NCBI GenBank assembly: GCA_949285025.1
Contig: CASDXG010000020.1
Span: forward strand, 22,541 to 86,540
Direction of reading: 5' to 3'
Source of the DNA: an uncultured Bacteroides sp.
GTDB taxonomy: Bacteria > Bacteroidota > Bacteroidia > Bacteroidales > Bacteroidaceae
DNA: 64,000 nt
Shown: positions 28,721 to 39,395 of the stretch, piece after piece
Layout of the letters: each line of letters begins with the position of its first letter
How positions within the stretch are numbered: position 1 is the stretch's first letter
Notes under the pieces: generated by a model
What the model was told of the DNA's origin: nothing
What the model saw: the letters and a program-made list of their open reading frames with translations, nothing else
The model's database searches: none
Translations under genes and position numbers: made by a program

Positions 28721-31267
28721 GTGGAAAAGAAAACTTACAGCTACGACGAAGCATACAATGCCTCATTAGAATATTTCAAAGGAGACGAACTTGCTGCGCG
28801 TGTATGGGTAAACAAATACGCAGTGAAAGATTCTTTTGGGAATATCTATGAAAAATCACCGGCAGATATGCATTGGCGAATTGCCAACGAAATCGCACGA
28901 ATAGAGAGTCATTACCCCAACCCTTTAAGCTCTCAGGAACTATTCGACCTGCTTGACCATTTCAAGTACATCGTTCCTCAAGGAAGCCCCATGACAGGAA
29001 TAGGGAACGATTACCAAATCGCCTCTTTATCCAACTGCTTTGTCATAGGATTAGACGGCTCTGCCGATTCATACGGAGCCATCATCCGTATCGACGAAGA
29101 ACAGGTACAATTAATGAAACGTCGCGGAGGTGTAGGTCACGACCTCTCACACATCCGTCCCAAAGGCTCACCGGTCAAAAATTCTGCCCTGACATCCACC
29201 GGACTTGTTCCTTTTATGGAACGCTATTCAAACTCAACACGCGAGGTTGCACAGGACGGACGCAGAGGAGCTTTAATGCTTAGTGTTTCCATAAAGCACC
29301 CGGATTCCGAAGCTTTCATCGATGCAAAAATGACAGAAGGCAAAGTTACCGGAGCAAACGTATCTGTAAAACTTGATGACGAATTTATGCGTGCTGCAAC
29401 AGAGAACCGCATGTATACGCAACAATACCCCATCGATTCAGATACCCCTCAGGTAAAAAAAGAAATAAATGCATCAGAGCTATGGAAAAAAATCGTACAT
29501 AATGCCTGGAAATCTGCAGAGCCCGGCGTACTCTTTTGGGATACCATTATCAAAGAATCCATACCCGATTGCTATGCCAATCTCGGCTTCCGTACGGTAT
29601 CAACGAATCCTTGCGGCGAAATTCCACTCTGCCCCTATGATTCATGCCGTCTGTTAGCCATCAATTTATATTCATATGTAGTAAATCCCTTTACCCCGAA
29701 TGCCTATTTTGATTTCGAACTTTTCAAAAAGCACGTGGCTTTAGCCCAACGGATTATGGATGACATTATCGACCTTGAGCTTGAAAAGATTGAGAAAATC
29801 ATGGAAAAAATCGAATCCGATCCTGAAAGCGAAGAAGTGAAAGGAACCGAACGTCACCTATGGGAAAAAATATATCGCAAATCAAGCATGGGGCGCCGTA
29901 CCGGGGTAGGTATAACAGCTGAAGGCGACATGCTGGCAGCTATGGGGCTACGCTATGGCACAGAAGAGGCAACTTCATTCTCCGAACAAGTTCACAAGAC
30001 AATCGCTTTGGAAGCATACCGTTCGTCTGTCACAATGGCTAAAGAGCGCGGAGCATTTGAAATATACGATTCCGAACGAGAAAAGAACAACCTGTTTGTC
30101 AATCGGTTGAAAGAAGCAGACGCCACACTTTACGAAGAAATGGTTAAATACGGGCGAAGAAATATAGCATGTCTTACCATTGCTCCCACAGGAACCACCA
30201 GTCTGATGACTCAAACGACCTCCGGTATCGAACCGGTATTCATGCCCGTCTATAAACGCCGCCGCAAAGTCAATCCCAATGATGAAAACGTTCATATCGA
30301 CTTTATAGATGAAACGGGAGATGCATTTGAAGAATACACAGTATTCCATCATAAATTTCTCGTATGGATGCAAGCTAACGGCTACGATGCAAAAAAGAAT
30401 TATACACAAGAGGAAATTGATGATTTGGTCGCCAAATCACCTTATTATAAAGCGACGTCGAATGATGTGGACTGGCTCATGAAAGTAAAAATGCAAGGAC
30501 GCATTCAAAAATGGGTAGATCATTCAATCAGTGTAACCATTAATTTACCGAACAACGTAGATGAAGATCTGGTAAACCGCCTCTACGTAGAAGCATGGCG
30601 TTCGGGATGTAAAGGCTGCACTGTATACAGAGACGGTTCTCGTTCCGGCGTTTTAATTTCGATAAAGAAAAAAGACAATAAAGAAGAAGAGGAAGAATGT
30701 CACTGTAAACCACCACAGGTAGTAGAAGTCCGCCCACGTGTCCTCGAAGCAGATGTTGTGCGTTTTCAGAACAACAAAGACAAATGGGTGGCATTTGTCG
30801 GACTACTTGACGGCCGTCCTTATGAAATATTTACCGGTCTACAAGACGATGAAGAGGGAATTTTACTTCCAAAATCTGTTACTACCGGAAGAATCATCAA
30901 AAACTATGATGAAAATGGAGTAAAACGTTATGACTTCCAGTTCGAGAATAAACGCGGTTACAAGATGACAGTAGAAGGACTGTCTGAAAGATTCAATAAA
31001 GAATACTGGAACTATGCGAAACTCATTTCCGGCGTGCTCCGTTGGAGAATGCCTATCGAGCAGGTAATAAAACTGGTCGACTCTCTTCAACTTGACAGCG
31101 AAAACATCAATACGTGGAAAAATGGCGTCGTTCGCGCTTTGAAAAAATACGTACAAGACGGAACAGAAGCCAGAGGAGTAAAATGCCCGAACTGCGGAAA
31201 TGAGACGCTGGTCTACCAGGAAGGTTGCCTTATTTGTAAAACCTGCGGCTCTTCACGCTGCGGATAA
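28721..31267 (+). CDS. nrdJ: Adenosylcobalamin-dependent (class II) ribonucleoside-diphosphate reductase
   Basis: This enzyme makes deoxyribonucleotides with a B12 radical, with or without oxygen. The 848 residues start with GTG. Class II marks are SNCFVIG near residue 104, MKRRGGVGHDLSHIRPKGS, the active-site NPCGEIPLCPYDSCRL, GRRTGVGITAEGDML and the APTGTTSLM loop. The C-terminus has a zinc-ribbon with CPNCG and CKTCG and a final CG tail, as in the long NrdJ type where C-terminal cysteines relay electrons. There is no NrdAB here. Its B12 need fits with the MetH reactivation protein at 2379. folB lies 8 nt downstream. Confidence 0.93.
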   Translation: MEKKTYSYDEAYNASLEYFKGDELAARVWVNKYAVKDSFGNIYEKSPADMHWRIANEIARIESHYPNPLSSQELFDLLDHFKYIVPQGSPMTGIGNDYQIASLSNCFVIGLDGSADSYGAIIRIDEEQVQLMKRRGGVGHDLSHIRPKGSPVKNSALTSTGLVPFMERYSNSTREVAQDGRRGALMLSVSIKHPDSEAFIDAKMTEGKVTGANVSVKLDDEFMRAATENRMYTQQYPIDSDTPQVKKEINASELWKKIVHNAWKSAEPGVLFWDTIIKESIPDCYANLGFRTVSTNPCGEIPLCPYDSCRLLAINLYSYVVNPFTPNAYFDFELFKKHVALAQRIMDDIIDLELEKIEKIMEKIESDPESEEVKGTERHLWEKIYRKSSMGRRTGVGITAEGDMLAAMGLRYGTEEATSFSEQVHKTIALEAYRSSVTMAKERGAFEIYDSEREKNNLFVNRLKEADATLYEEMVKYGRRNIACLTIAPTGTTSLMTQTTSGIEPVFMPVYKRRRKVNPNDENVHIDFIDETGDAFEEYTVFHHKFLVWMQANGYDAKKNYTQEEIDDLVAKSPYYKATSNDVDWLMKVKMQGRIQKWVDHSISVTINLPNNVDEDLVNRLYVEAWRSGCKGCTVYRDGSRSGVLISIKKKDNKEEEEECHCKPPQVVEVRPRVLEADVVRFQNNKDKWVAFVGLLDGRPYEIFTGLQDDEEGILLPKSVTTGRIIKNYDENGVKRYDFQFENKRGYKMTVEGLSERFNKEYWNYAKLISGVLRWRMPIEQVIKLVDSLQLDSENINTWKNGVVRALKKYVQDGTEARGVKCPNCGNETLVYQEGCLICKTCGSSRCG

Positions 31268-31275
31268 TCGGTAAA

Positions 31276-31644
31276 ATGCAGCCAGAAGATATGTATATCC
31301 ATTTCAACGGCTTGAAACTGTATGCCTATCATGGCGTGCTTCCGCAAGAAAGACGTGTAGGCGCAATGTATACACTCAACCTGCGGTTGGCATTAAACTT
31401 CACGGAAACTGCCTTGACAGACCAAGTAGCACATACCGTAAACTACGCAGATGTATTCAACTGCATAAAAAAAGAAATGGATATCCCGGCCGGACTGTTA
31501 GAGCATGTAGCTTATCGCATCGCTCAACGGCTACTGGAAGAGTTTTCAAAACTCACTGAAGTTTATATCGAGCTCTACAAACAAAATCCTCCAATGGGCG
31601 CCGATTGTTCACAAATCGGGATCTCCCTTTGTCTGAAAAGATAA
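31276..31644 (+). CDS. folB: Dihydroneopterin aldolase
   Basis: FolB cleaves dihydroneopterin in folate synthesis. In 122 residues I see the family segments LYAYHGVLPQERRVG with the conserved glutamate, VNYADVFNCIK, LLEHVAYRIAQRLLEEF, and the catalytic lysine in YIELYKQNPPMGAD. It is 8 nt downstream of nrdJ and shares the strand, so both are likely on one mRNA; a strong terminator follows. Confidence 0.92.
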   Translation: MQPEDMYIHFNGLKLYAYHGVLPQERRVGAMYTLNLRLALNFTETALTDQVAHTVNYADVFNCIKKEMDIPAGLLEHVAYRIAQRLLEEFSKLTEVYIELYKQNPPMGADCSQIGISLCLKR

Positions 31645-31655
31645 AAGAAAACCTC

Positions 31656-31699
31656 AAAAAATGTCCCGGCATGCCTGATAACATGCCGGGACATTTTTA
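31656..31699. terminator. Bidirectional terminator between folB and the citrate synthase gene
   Basis: AAAAATGTCCCGGCATG pairs with CATGCCGGGACATTTTT around a loop of about 8 nt. The A/T flanks allow use from both sides, as expected between the convergent folB and citrate synthase genes. Confidence 0.9.
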
Positions 31700-31737
31700 T
31701 TCATATCGCTAATGTTTTATAAATACATGAACTTAAA

Positions 31738-33078
31738 TCACCGGTCAGAAATAGGAGTATAAGCCACTTCGTCGATAACATTCTTATAAGCCGGACGGAT
31801 GATTCTCCTTCCTTCAAAATTCAATTCCTCTATACGGTGAGCCGTCCATCCCACAATACGCGCCATTGCGAACAGAGGAGTATAGATTTCCACAGGCAAA
31901 CCCATCAATTCATAAATGAATCCGGAATAGAAATCCACATTGGAACATACCTTTTTCTTGGAACCTTTTACCTTTTTGAAACATTCTATAGCCCGACGTT
32001 CCAACAGTTCAAGAAAGGCAAATTCTTTCTCATACCCTTTTTCTGCCACCAACTCGCCGGCAAGTTCTTTCAACAGCACGGCCCGAGGGTCGGAAATCGT
32101 ATAAACCGCATGCCCTATACCATAAATCAAACCACTCCCGTCGTAGGCTTCCTTATTCAACATACGAATAAGATATGTATCTATCTCGTCAACGTTTGTC
32201 CAATCGGAAATCACCTCTTTCAAGTGATGAAACATTTTCACAACCTGAATATTGGCACCTCCGTGCAAAGGTCCCTTCAAAGATCCGATTCCCGCCGCAA
32301 TACTGGAATAAGTATCCGTACGAGTGGAGCTGGTGACTCTCACGGTAAATGTCGAATTATTTCCTCCGCCATGCTCTGCCTGAAGCACAAGAAGCAAATC
32401 AAGCATCCGCGCCTCCAGCGGTGTATACTCTTTTTTCATCATATACAGAAAATTTTCCGCCAAAGAAAGATTCTCGTGAGGATGACGGATATGCAAGGAA
32501 CGTCCGTGCGTGCTGTGACGGTAAATGTTATAAGCGTAAGCTATAATGGTTGGAAACTTAGAAATCAACTCGATAGACTGCCGCATTAAATTATCACGTG
32601 AGATATCATCCGGATTAGGATCGAACGTGTACATTTCCAAAACACTCCGAGCCAAAATGTTCATGATATTCTGCCCTTCCAAATCAATGATATTCATTGT
32701 CGTTTTCTTATCCAGCGGCATATTATCATTAATAAGCTCCTTAAAGGCAGACAACTGTTCGCTATCGGGAAGCTCTCCCGACAATAGTAAATAAGCAACT
32801 TCCTCGAATCCAAAACGTTTCTCCCGCAACAACGCATGAACAATATCGTCCAGGTCATATCCGCGATAGTATAATTTTCCGGGAATCGCCTTCAGGCCGT
32901 CAGCCGTACGCTCGTATCCGACCACATTACCAATCTTGGTCAATCCCACCAACACTCCCGTTCCATCCTCGTTACGTAAGCCACGCTTTACATTAAATTT
33001 CGAGAACAACTCATTATCAATCCGACAAGCTTGCTTTGCACATTCGGAAAGTTTATATACGATATATTCCTTTTTCAT
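31738..33078 (-). CDS. gltA: Citrate synthase
   Basis: Citrate synthase joins acetyl-CoA and oxaloacetate. The ATG at 33078 (MKKEYIVYK) was preferred to a GTG two codons upstream. The 446 residues have YRGYDLDDIVHALL, the active-site histidines in LQAEHGGGNNSTF and GPLHGGANIQV, and IYGIGHAVYTISDPRA, plus the catalytic aspartate in SNVDFYSGF. The sequence is of the longer branch found in Bacteroidetes. It is third in an operon with aconitase and isocitrate dehydrogenase, all on the minus strand and in the order opposite to the pathway. Confidence 0.93.
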   Translation of the reverse strand: MKKEYIVYKLSECAKQACRIDNELFSKFNVKRGLRNEDGTGVLVGLTKIGNVVGYERTADGLKAIPGKLYYRGYDLDDIVHALLREKRFGFEEVAYLLLSGELPDSEQLSAFKELINDNMPLDKKTTMNIIDLEGQNIMNILARSVLEMYTFDPNPDDISRDNLMRQSIELISKFPTIIAYAYNIYRHSTHGRSLHIRHPHENLSLAENFLYMMKKEYTPLEARMLDLLLVLQAEHGGGNNSTFTVRVTSSTRTDTYSSIAAGIGSLKGPLHGGANIQVVKMFHHLKEVISDWTNVDEIDTYLIRMLNKEAYDGSGLIYGIGHAVYTISDPRAVLLKELAGELVAEKGYEKEFAFLELLERRAIECFKKVKGSKKKVCSNVDFYSGFIYELMGLPVEIYTPLFAMARIVGWTAHRIEELNFEGRRIIRPAYKNVIDEVAYTPISDR

Positions 33079-33108
33079 AAGCACAATTCTGTTGAGTTCT
33101 ATACCTCA

Positions 33109-34368
33109 TTATAACAATTCGATAATACGCATCCCGAATTCTGCTGTACCAAGCGAGACACCATCCGGCATAAAACGTGCCAGGTCATTTGTAGCTTCCC
33201 CCTTCTCAAATGCTTTTTCCAAAGCATTTGTTATCAATACAGCAGCCTCATTCCATCCCATATACTCAAGCATCATAACCGAAGACAGGAGCAATGAACA
33301 TGGATTCACAATGTTTTTCCCGGCAATATTAGGAGCCGTACCATGAGTAGCCTCGAAAATCGCATGCTTAGTCACATAATTTATATTAGCTCCCGGAGCT
33401 ATTCCAATTCCTCCAACCATAGCAGCCAATTGGTCTGAAATATAATCTCCGTTCAGATTCAGCGTTGCAATCACCGAATAATCTTCCGGCATCAACAAAG
33501 TGTTCTGCAAAAAAGCATCAGCAATACAGTCTTTTACTATCAGTTTCCCGGCGTTTACCGCCTCGGCAATCGCAGCCTTTGCCGATTCTTCACCCAAATC
33601 ACGCTTCAGTTTTTCATACTGGTTCATCGTAAACGTACTCTCGGCAAATTCTGTCTCAGCCACTTCATATCCCCAGCGCTTGAATCCTCCTTCCGTAAAC
33701 TTCATGATATTCCCTTTATGCACCAATGTTACTGAAGGCAATTTATGCTGTAAAGCATAAGAAATCGCGGCACGAACCAGACGTTTTGTGCCCTCTACCG
33801 AAACCGGTTTTACCCCGAAAGCTGAAGTCTCAGGGAAACGGACTTTCGTTACTCCCATCTCATGCTGTAAAAAACTCAAGAATTTTTTAGCTTCCGGACT
33901 ACCTTGTGGCCACTCTATCCCGGCATAAATATCTTCAGTATTTTCACGGAAAATACACATATCTACGTTTTGTGGCTCCTTCAAAGGAGATACAATTCCT
34001 CGGAACCAACGCACCGGACGCTGACATACATATAAATCCAATGTCTGGCGCAACGCTACATTTAATGACGTTATACCTTCTCCTACCGGCGTTGTAAGAG
34101 GCCCTTTTATCCCAACTAAAAAGTCGCGGAAAGCTGTCAAAGTCGATTCGGGGAGCCATTCTCCGGTTTGTTTAAATGCCTTTCCCCCTGCCAGAACCTC
34201 CATCCATTCTATGAAGCGCTTTCCACCGTAAGCAATCTTTACAGCTTCATTTACGATACGCTGGCAAACCGGCGTAATCTCTGCTCCTACTCCATCTCCT
34301 TCTATAAAAGGAATAGTCACGCAATCAGGAACAACCAAGTTCCCTTTCTCTGTATAAATTTTACTCAT
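33109..34368 (-). CDS. icd: Isocitrate dehydrogenase (NADP-type)
   Basis: Oxidises isocitrate to 2-oxoglutarate. The 419-residue sequence follows the E. coli Icd pattern: IPFIEGDGVGAEI at the start, the substrate-binding serine in GEGITSLNVALRQTLDLYVCQRPV, FRENTEDIYAGIEW, VHKGNIMKFTEGGF, the catalytic YSVIATLNLNGDYISDQLAA and HGTAPNIAGKNIVNP. The adenine-binding region near the C-terminus was not resolved further, so NADP preference is taken from the subfamily. The gene is 11 nt from the aconitase gene and 30 nt from the citrate synthase start. Confidence 0.93.
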   Translation of the reverse strand: MSKIYTEKGNLVVPDCVTIPFIEGDGVGAEITPVCQRIVNEAVKIAYGGKRFIEWMEVLAGGKAFKQTGEWLPESTLTAFRDFLVGIKGPLTTPVGEGITSLNVALRQTLDLYVCQRPVRWFRGIVSPLKEPQNVDMCIFRENTEDIYAGIEWPQGSPEAKKFLSFLQHEMGVTKVRFPETSAFGVKPVSVEGTKRLVRAAISYALQHKLPSVTLVHKGNIMKFTEGGFKRWGYEVAETEFAESTFTMNQYEKLKRDLGEESAKAAIAEAVNAGKLIVKDCIADAFLQNTLLMPEDYSVIATLNLNGDYISDQLAAMVGGIGIAPGANINYVTKHAIFEATHGTAPNIAGKNIVNPCSLLLSSVMMLEYMGWNEAAVLITNALEKAFEKGEATNDLARFMPDGVSLGTAEFGMRIIELL

Positions 34369-34379
34369 ATCCTTCTTTT

Positions 34380-36641
34380 TTACCGTTTAACAAATGTATT
34401 CAATGCTGAGCCTGCCTTAAACCATTCTATTTGCATCTTATTATATGTGTGGGCAACATCGAAGAAATCCTCCGATCCGTCTTCATGAAGAAGAGAAACA
34501 TGTAATGGTTTACCCGGTTCAAATTCACTCAAACCTGTAACAGAAATCCTATCATGCTCCTGTATCTTATCATAATCTGCTTTGTCAATAAAAGTCAAAG
34601 CCAACATTCCTTGTTTTTTCAGATTCGTTTCATGTATACGGGCAAAGCTTTTGGCCAAAATCACTTTTACGTTCAAATAACGAGGTTCCATCGCAGCATG
34701 TTCGCGACTTGAACCTTCGCCATAATTATCTTCTGCTACAACAATTGATGAAATGCCACAGGCTTTATACTGCTTAGCCACAGTTGAAACAGCATCATAT
34801 CCTTTTGTCAGGCAATTCCATACGCTGTTCGTCTTTCCGTTAAACCGATTGACTGCCCCCATCAACAAATTATCCGATATATTTTCCAGATGTCCTCTAA
34901 AACGAAGCCATGCACCTGCCATCGAAATATGGTCGGTAGTACATTTACCTTGCACTTTTATCAATAACGGCATATCAAGAAAATCACAACCATTCCACGC
35001 CGGGAACGGATGCAATTTCTGCAAGCGCGTTGAGGCAGGATCAATATCAATCTTAACACTACTTCCATCGGCTGCCGGAGCCACATAACCGTTATTATCT
35101 ACCGTAAAGCCATTCACCGGTAAAGTATCGCCATGTGGAGCATCCAGATACACCATTTCCCCATCAGAATTAACCAACGCATCTTTCAACGGATTAAAAC
35201 AAAGATCTCCGGAAACGGCCAATGCCATAGCCAGTTCCGGCGAAGCGACAAAAGCATACGTATTCGGATTTCCATCGGCACGCTTTGCAAAATTCCGATT
35301 AAAAGAAGTGACTATGGAATTAGGCCTGCCGGGTTCATCCATCTCTCGCCTCCACTGGCCAATACACGGCCCGCAAGCATTAACCATAACAACCGCACCG
35401 ACCGATTCAAAATCGGCTATAATTCCATCGCGTTTTGCCGTACAATACACTTGTTCCGAGCCGGGATTTATCAACAGCGGAGCAGACATTTTCAATTTTT
35501 TATCGCGCACCTGCCGTGCAAGCGATGCAGCCCTGCTCAAATCCTGATATGACGAATTGGTACATGAACCGATTAATCCGACCTCCATCTTGCTGGGATA
35601 TCCATTCGCTTTTACCTTTTCTGCAAATTCAGAAATAGGACAGGCTGCATCGGGAGTGAAAGGACCATTAATATAAGGTTCCAACGCAGACAAATCTATC
35701 TCAATCACACGGTCATAATAGGCGTCCGGATTTTCCCAAACTTCCGGGTCTGCTTGCAAATGCTTCCGGTTTTGCCCAGCCATAAAAGCGATATCACCTC
35801 GCCCTGTAAACTGAAGATAGCGTTCCATTTCTTCATCATAGGGAAATACAGATGTCGTTGCACCTACTTCAGCACCCATATTACAAATAGTCGCTTTCCC
35901 GGTTGCCGAGAGAGAAAGAGTTCCTTCACCAAAATACTCTATAATCGCATTTGTTCCTCCTTTCACCGTGAGCAATCCTGCCAGTTTCAATATGACATCT
36001 TTCGGAGCCGCCCATCCGCTCAATTTCCCGGAGAGTTTCACTCCGATTAATTTCGGCATCTTCAATTCCCAGTCCATTCCGGTCATTACATCAACGGCAT
36101 CTGCACCTCCAACACCGACAGCTATCATTCCCAAACCGCCTGCATTCGGAGTATGAGAATCTGTACCGACCATCATACCTCCCGGGAAAGCATAATTTTC
36201 CAACACAACCTGATGAATAATACCGGCTCCCGGCTCCCAAAATCCGATACCATATTTCGAAGCAACACTTCTCAAAAAACCATAAACTTCTTTATTCGCC
36301 TCACAGGCAACCGGAAGATCTGAATTCCGCCCCTTGTAAGCTTGTATTAAATGATCACAATGTACCGTTGCCGGAACGACAGATTTTTCTTTTCCCGCAT
36401 TCATAAATTGCAACAATGCCATTTGAGCTGTTGCATCCTGCATCGCCACCCTGTCCGGTCGGAAATTCACATAATCTTCACCACGAACATAATCTTTTAC
36501 ATGATTTTCCCCTCCGCACAAGTGGGCATACAAAATCTTTTCCGCCAAAGTCAGAGGTCTTCCTACGTTTTTTTTGATTCGATCTACATTTGCTGAATAC
36601 GATGCATAAAACGATCTGATCATTTCTATATCATAAGCCAT
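34380..36641 (-). CDS. acnA: Aconitate hydratase
   Basis: Isomerises citrate and isocitrate through a [4Fe-4S] cluster. The 753-residue protein has the cluster cysteines in [11 protein letters not shown] and in [10 protein letters not shown], the N-terminal [12 protein letters not shown] and [13 protein letters not shown], and the swivelling domain's [19 protein letters not shown]. The size and motifs match the mitochondrial-type aconitase. It is the first gene of the aconitase-icd-gltA operon. On this strand a TATATTTG -7 box lies at 36669-36676. Confidence 0.94.
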   Translation of the reverse strand: MAYDIEMIRSFYASYSANVDRIKKNVGRPLTLAEKILYAHLCGGENHVKDYVRGEDYVNFRPDRVAMQDATAQMALLQFMNAGKEKSVVPATVHCDHLIQAYKGRNSDLPVACEANKEVYGFLRSVASKYGIGFWEPGAGIIHQVVLENYAFPGGMMVGTDSHTPNAGGLGMIAVGVGGADAVDVMTGMDWELKMPKLIGVKLSGKLSGWAAPKDVILKLAGLLTVKGGTNAIIEYFGEGTLSLSATGKATICNMGAEVGATTSVFPYDEEMERYLQFTGRGDIAFMAGQNRKHLQADPEVWENPDAYYDRVIEIDLSALEPYINGPFTPDAACPISEFAEKVKANGYPSKMEVGLIGSCTNSSYQDLSRAASLARQVRDKKLKMSAPLLINPGSEQVYCTAKRDGIIADFESVGAVVMVNACGPCIGQWRREMDEPGRPNSIVTSFNRNFAKRADGNPNTYAFVASPELAMALAVSGDLCFNPLKDALVNSDGEMVYLDAPHGDTLPVNGFTVDNNGYVAPAADGSSVKIDIDPASTRLQKLHPFPAWNGCDFLDMPLLIKVQGKCTTDHISMAGAWLRFRGHLENISDNLLMGAVNRFNGKTNSVWNCLTKGYDAVSTVAKQYKACGISSIVVAEDNYGEGSSREHAAMEPRYLNVKVILAKSFARIHETNLKKQGMLALTFIDKADYDKIQEHDRISVTGLSEFEPGKPLHVSLLHEDGSEDFFDVAHTYNKMQIEWFKAGSALNTFVKR

Positions 36642-36839
36642 ACTGTCTTTCTTTTAAAAATTCATCCGCAAATATATTAAATAAAGAACAAAAAACAATC
36701 ACACACCCTAATATTTTCACCAAATTGACAATCGCAACCAATTTTACCCTGCATTTTTTCACACAATAGCCCACGACTATTAACATTATGAAAGCGCAAA
36801 TCTGCAGTATTTCTTTTATTTCTTTTAAGTCTATTTCTC

Positions 36840-36870
36840 TTTCTTTTTACACTTCCCTTCTATATCTTTG
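36840..36870 (+). promoter_or_regulatory. Promoter of the membrane pyrophosphatase gene
   Basis: TTTC at 36840-36843, a 19-nt spacer and TATCTTTG at 36863-36870 match the Bacteroidetes promoter with one change in the -33 box. The start codon is at 36897, about 20 nt after the expected start of transcription. Confidence 0.7.
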
Positions 36871-36896
36871 AAAAAAATTCTTTAGATCTTTACTCC

Positions 36897-39101
36897 ATGA
36901 GCACTATTTTATTTTGGATTGTACCCGCATCCTCTATTTTGGCGCTGCTGCTTGCGTGGTACTTTTACAGAGAAATGATGCGGGAAAAAGAAGGAACTCC
37001 CGCAATGATTGCGATTGCATCGCATGTACGCAAAGGCGCCATGTCGTATCTTAAGCAACAGTACAAAGTTGTAACAATGGTATTCATCTGCCTGGTTATT
37101 CTATTTGCCATCATGGCTTATGGCTTTAATATGCAAAACGAATGGGTACCAATAGCCTTTCTCACCGGAGGTTTCTTCTCCGGTCTTTCCGGATATTTAG
37201 GCATGAAAACGGCAACATATGCTTCGGCACGCACCGCCAATGCCGCACGAACATCCCTCAACAAAGGATTGAGAATCGCATTCCGGAGCGGAGCTGTTAT
37301 GGGACTTGTCGTTGTTGGATTGGGACTGCTTGATATTTCTTTCTGGTATCTTCTCCTCGAATATTGCATACCGGAAGATGCCATGAACCCAACGGCGAAA
37401 CTATGCTTAATAACAACAACCATGCTGACTTTCGGTATGGGAGCATCCACACAAGCACTTTTTGCCAGAGTAGGTGGCGGAATTTACACAAAAGCGGCCG
37501 ATGTAGGTGCTGACCTCGTGGGAAAAGTTGAAGCCGGAATCCCGGAAGATGATCCAAGAAATCCGGCCACCATAGCCGACAATGTAGGAGACAATGTAGG
37601 AGACGTTGCAGGAATGGGCGCAGACCTTTATGAATCATATTGTGGTTCTATCCTGGCTACAGCTGCGTTAGGCGCGGCATCCTATATCAGTTCCGGTGAT
37701 ACGGTTATGCAATTTAAGGCCGTCATAGCCCCAATGCTGATTGCTGCCATCGGCATCATTCTATCTATTATAGGCATCTTTACGGTACGCACAAAAGAAA
37801 GCGCAGGTATGAAAGAACTTCTAAAAGCTCTCTCATTCGGCACAAACTTAAGTTCTATACTGATTATTGCGGCCACATTTTTCATTTTATGGCTACTCGG
37901 CATTGACAATTGGATAAACATTTCTCTTGCCGTCACTACAGGATTAATCGTAGGAGTCATCATCGGAAGATCAACCGAATACTACACCTCACAATCATAT
38001 AAGCCCACGCAAAAACTGTCTGCCAGCGGAAAAACAGGACCGGCCACTGTCATCATCTCCGGTATAGGCTTAGGTATGATATCAACAACAATCCCGGTCA
38101 TTGCCGTAGTCGCCGGCATCATACTATCTTATTGGCTGGCTTCCGGTTTTGACCTGAGCAATATCAGTATGGGACTTTACGGCATCGGAATAGCTGCCGT
38201 AGGCATGCTTTCCACTTTAGGCATAACCCTTGCCACAGACGCCTACGGACCTATCGCCGACAATGCCGGAGGGAATGCGGAGATGAGCGGATTAGGGGAA
38301 GAAGTAAGGAAACGCACCGATGCCCTTGACTCATTAGGTAACACTACAGCTGCTACAGGAAAAGGCTTTGCAATAGGTTCCGCTGCCTTGACCGGGTTAG
38401 CCTTATTGGCTTCGTATATAGAAGAAATCCGCATCGGACTGGAACGTTTGGGAGAAACCGCATTGCAATTGCCCAACGGGAATAGCATTCCCCTGCGAGA
38501 GGCCGGATTCACCGATTTCATGATGTATTATGATGTTACGCTAATGAACCCCAAAGTTCTCTCAGGAATGTTCATCGGAAGCATGATGGCTTTCCTTTTT
38601 TGCGGACTGACCATTAACGCAGTAGGACGCGCCGCTACCCGGATGGTAGAAGAAGTCCGCAGACAGTTCCGCGAAATAAAAGGAATCCTTGAAGGAAAAA
38701 CAGAACCGGACTATGCCCGTTGTGTACAGATTTCAACCGCCGGAGCACAAAGAGAGATGGTCTTTCCGTCATTGTTGGCCATCATCGTTCCCATTATCAC
38801 CGGATTAATATTCGGAGTACCCGGCATTATCGGGCTACTAACCGGAGGATTATCCGCCGGTTTTGTCCTTGCCATATTTATGGCCAACGCCGGAGGCGCG
38901 TGGGATAATGCCAAGAAATTTGTAGAAGAAGGAAATTTCGGAGGGAAAGGAAGTGAGACCCATAAAGCAACCGTTGTAGGAGACACTGTGGGAGATCCGT
39001 TCAAAGACACATCCGGACCCAGTTTAAACATCCTCATCAAGTTAATGAGCATGGTGGCTATTGTCATGGCGGGACTCACTGTCTCATGGAGTTTATTCTG
39101 A
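36897..39101 (+). CDS. hppA: K+-dependent membrane-bound pyrophosphatase
   Basis: This 734-residue ion pump has about 16 membrane helices and uses pyrophosphate hydrolysis to move H+ or Na+. The catalytic site is seen in the [19 protein letters not shown] loop, [35 protein letters not shown] and the C-terminal [16 protein letters not shown]. The sequence [10 protein letters not shown] has alanine where K+-independent forms have lysine, so it should need K+. Whether it moves Na+ or H+ cannot be decided by eye. A TTTC-N19-TATCTTTG promoter is upstream and a terminator follows. Confidence 0.94.
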   Translation: MSTILFWIVPASSILALLLAWYFYREMMREKEGTPAMIAIASHVRKGAMSYLKQQYKVVTMVFICLVILFAIMAYGFNMQNEWVPIAFLTGGFFSGLSGYLGMKTATYASARTANAARTSLNKGLRIAFRSGAVMGLVVVGLGLLDISFWYLLLEYCIPEDAMNPTAKLCLITTTMLTFGMGASTQALFARVGGGIYTKAADVGADLVGKVEAGIPEDDPRNPATIADNVGDNVGDVAGMGADLYESYCGSILATAALGAASYISSGDTVMQFKAVIAPMLIAAIGIILSIIGIFTVRTKESAGMKELLKALSFGTNLSSILIIAATFFILWLLGIDNWINISLAVTTGLIVGVIIGRSTEYYTSQSYKPTQKLSASGKTGPATVIISGIGLGMISTTIPVIAVVAGIILSYWLASGFDLSNISMGLYGIGIAAVGMLSTLGITLATDAYGPIADNAGGNAEMSGLGEEVRKRTDALDSLGNTTAATGKGFAIGSAALTGLALLASYIEEIRIGLERLGETALQLPNGNSIPLREAGFTDFMMYYDVTLMNPKVLSGMFIGSMMAFLFCGLTINAVGRAATRMVEEVRRQFREIKGILEGKTEPDYARCVQISTAGAQREMVFPSLLAIIVPIITGLIFGVPGIIGLLTGGLSAGFVLAIFMANAGGAWDNAKKFVEEGNFGGKGSETHKATVVGDTVGDPFKDTSGPSLNILIKLMSMVAIVMAGLTVSWSLF

Positions 39102-39131
39102 CATTTTTCCAAAAGATAACTATTTTATTCA

Positions 39132-39178
39132 TTAAAGGCTTCGATATTTGACTTCAAATACCGAAGCCTTTATTCTTA
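39132..39178 (+). terminator. Intrinsic terminator after hppA
   Basis: TAAAGGCTTCG (39132-39142) pairs with CGAAGCCTTTA (39161-39171), and inner TATTTGA/TCAAATA lengthens the stem. TTCTTATAT follows. The 220 bases between it and lysS hold only a TATTTTTG -7-like box at 39360-39367. Confidence 0.82.
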
Positions 39179-39395
39179 TATATCACTACCGTTTAGTGAA
39201 AAGAACAAGTCGAAAAAACTGCCCGACCACACATCATCATCCGTTTTTATTCCACATACTTCCAGTACACAAATAAAATTCCCACACGTTTTTTAAAATA
39301 ACCAGACCAAATACACGAATTAATAAGCCTAATTTAGAGATACTTTACAAAAATCTTCTTATTTTTGTAGCGAAAATGAGTTAATATATAGTCAG

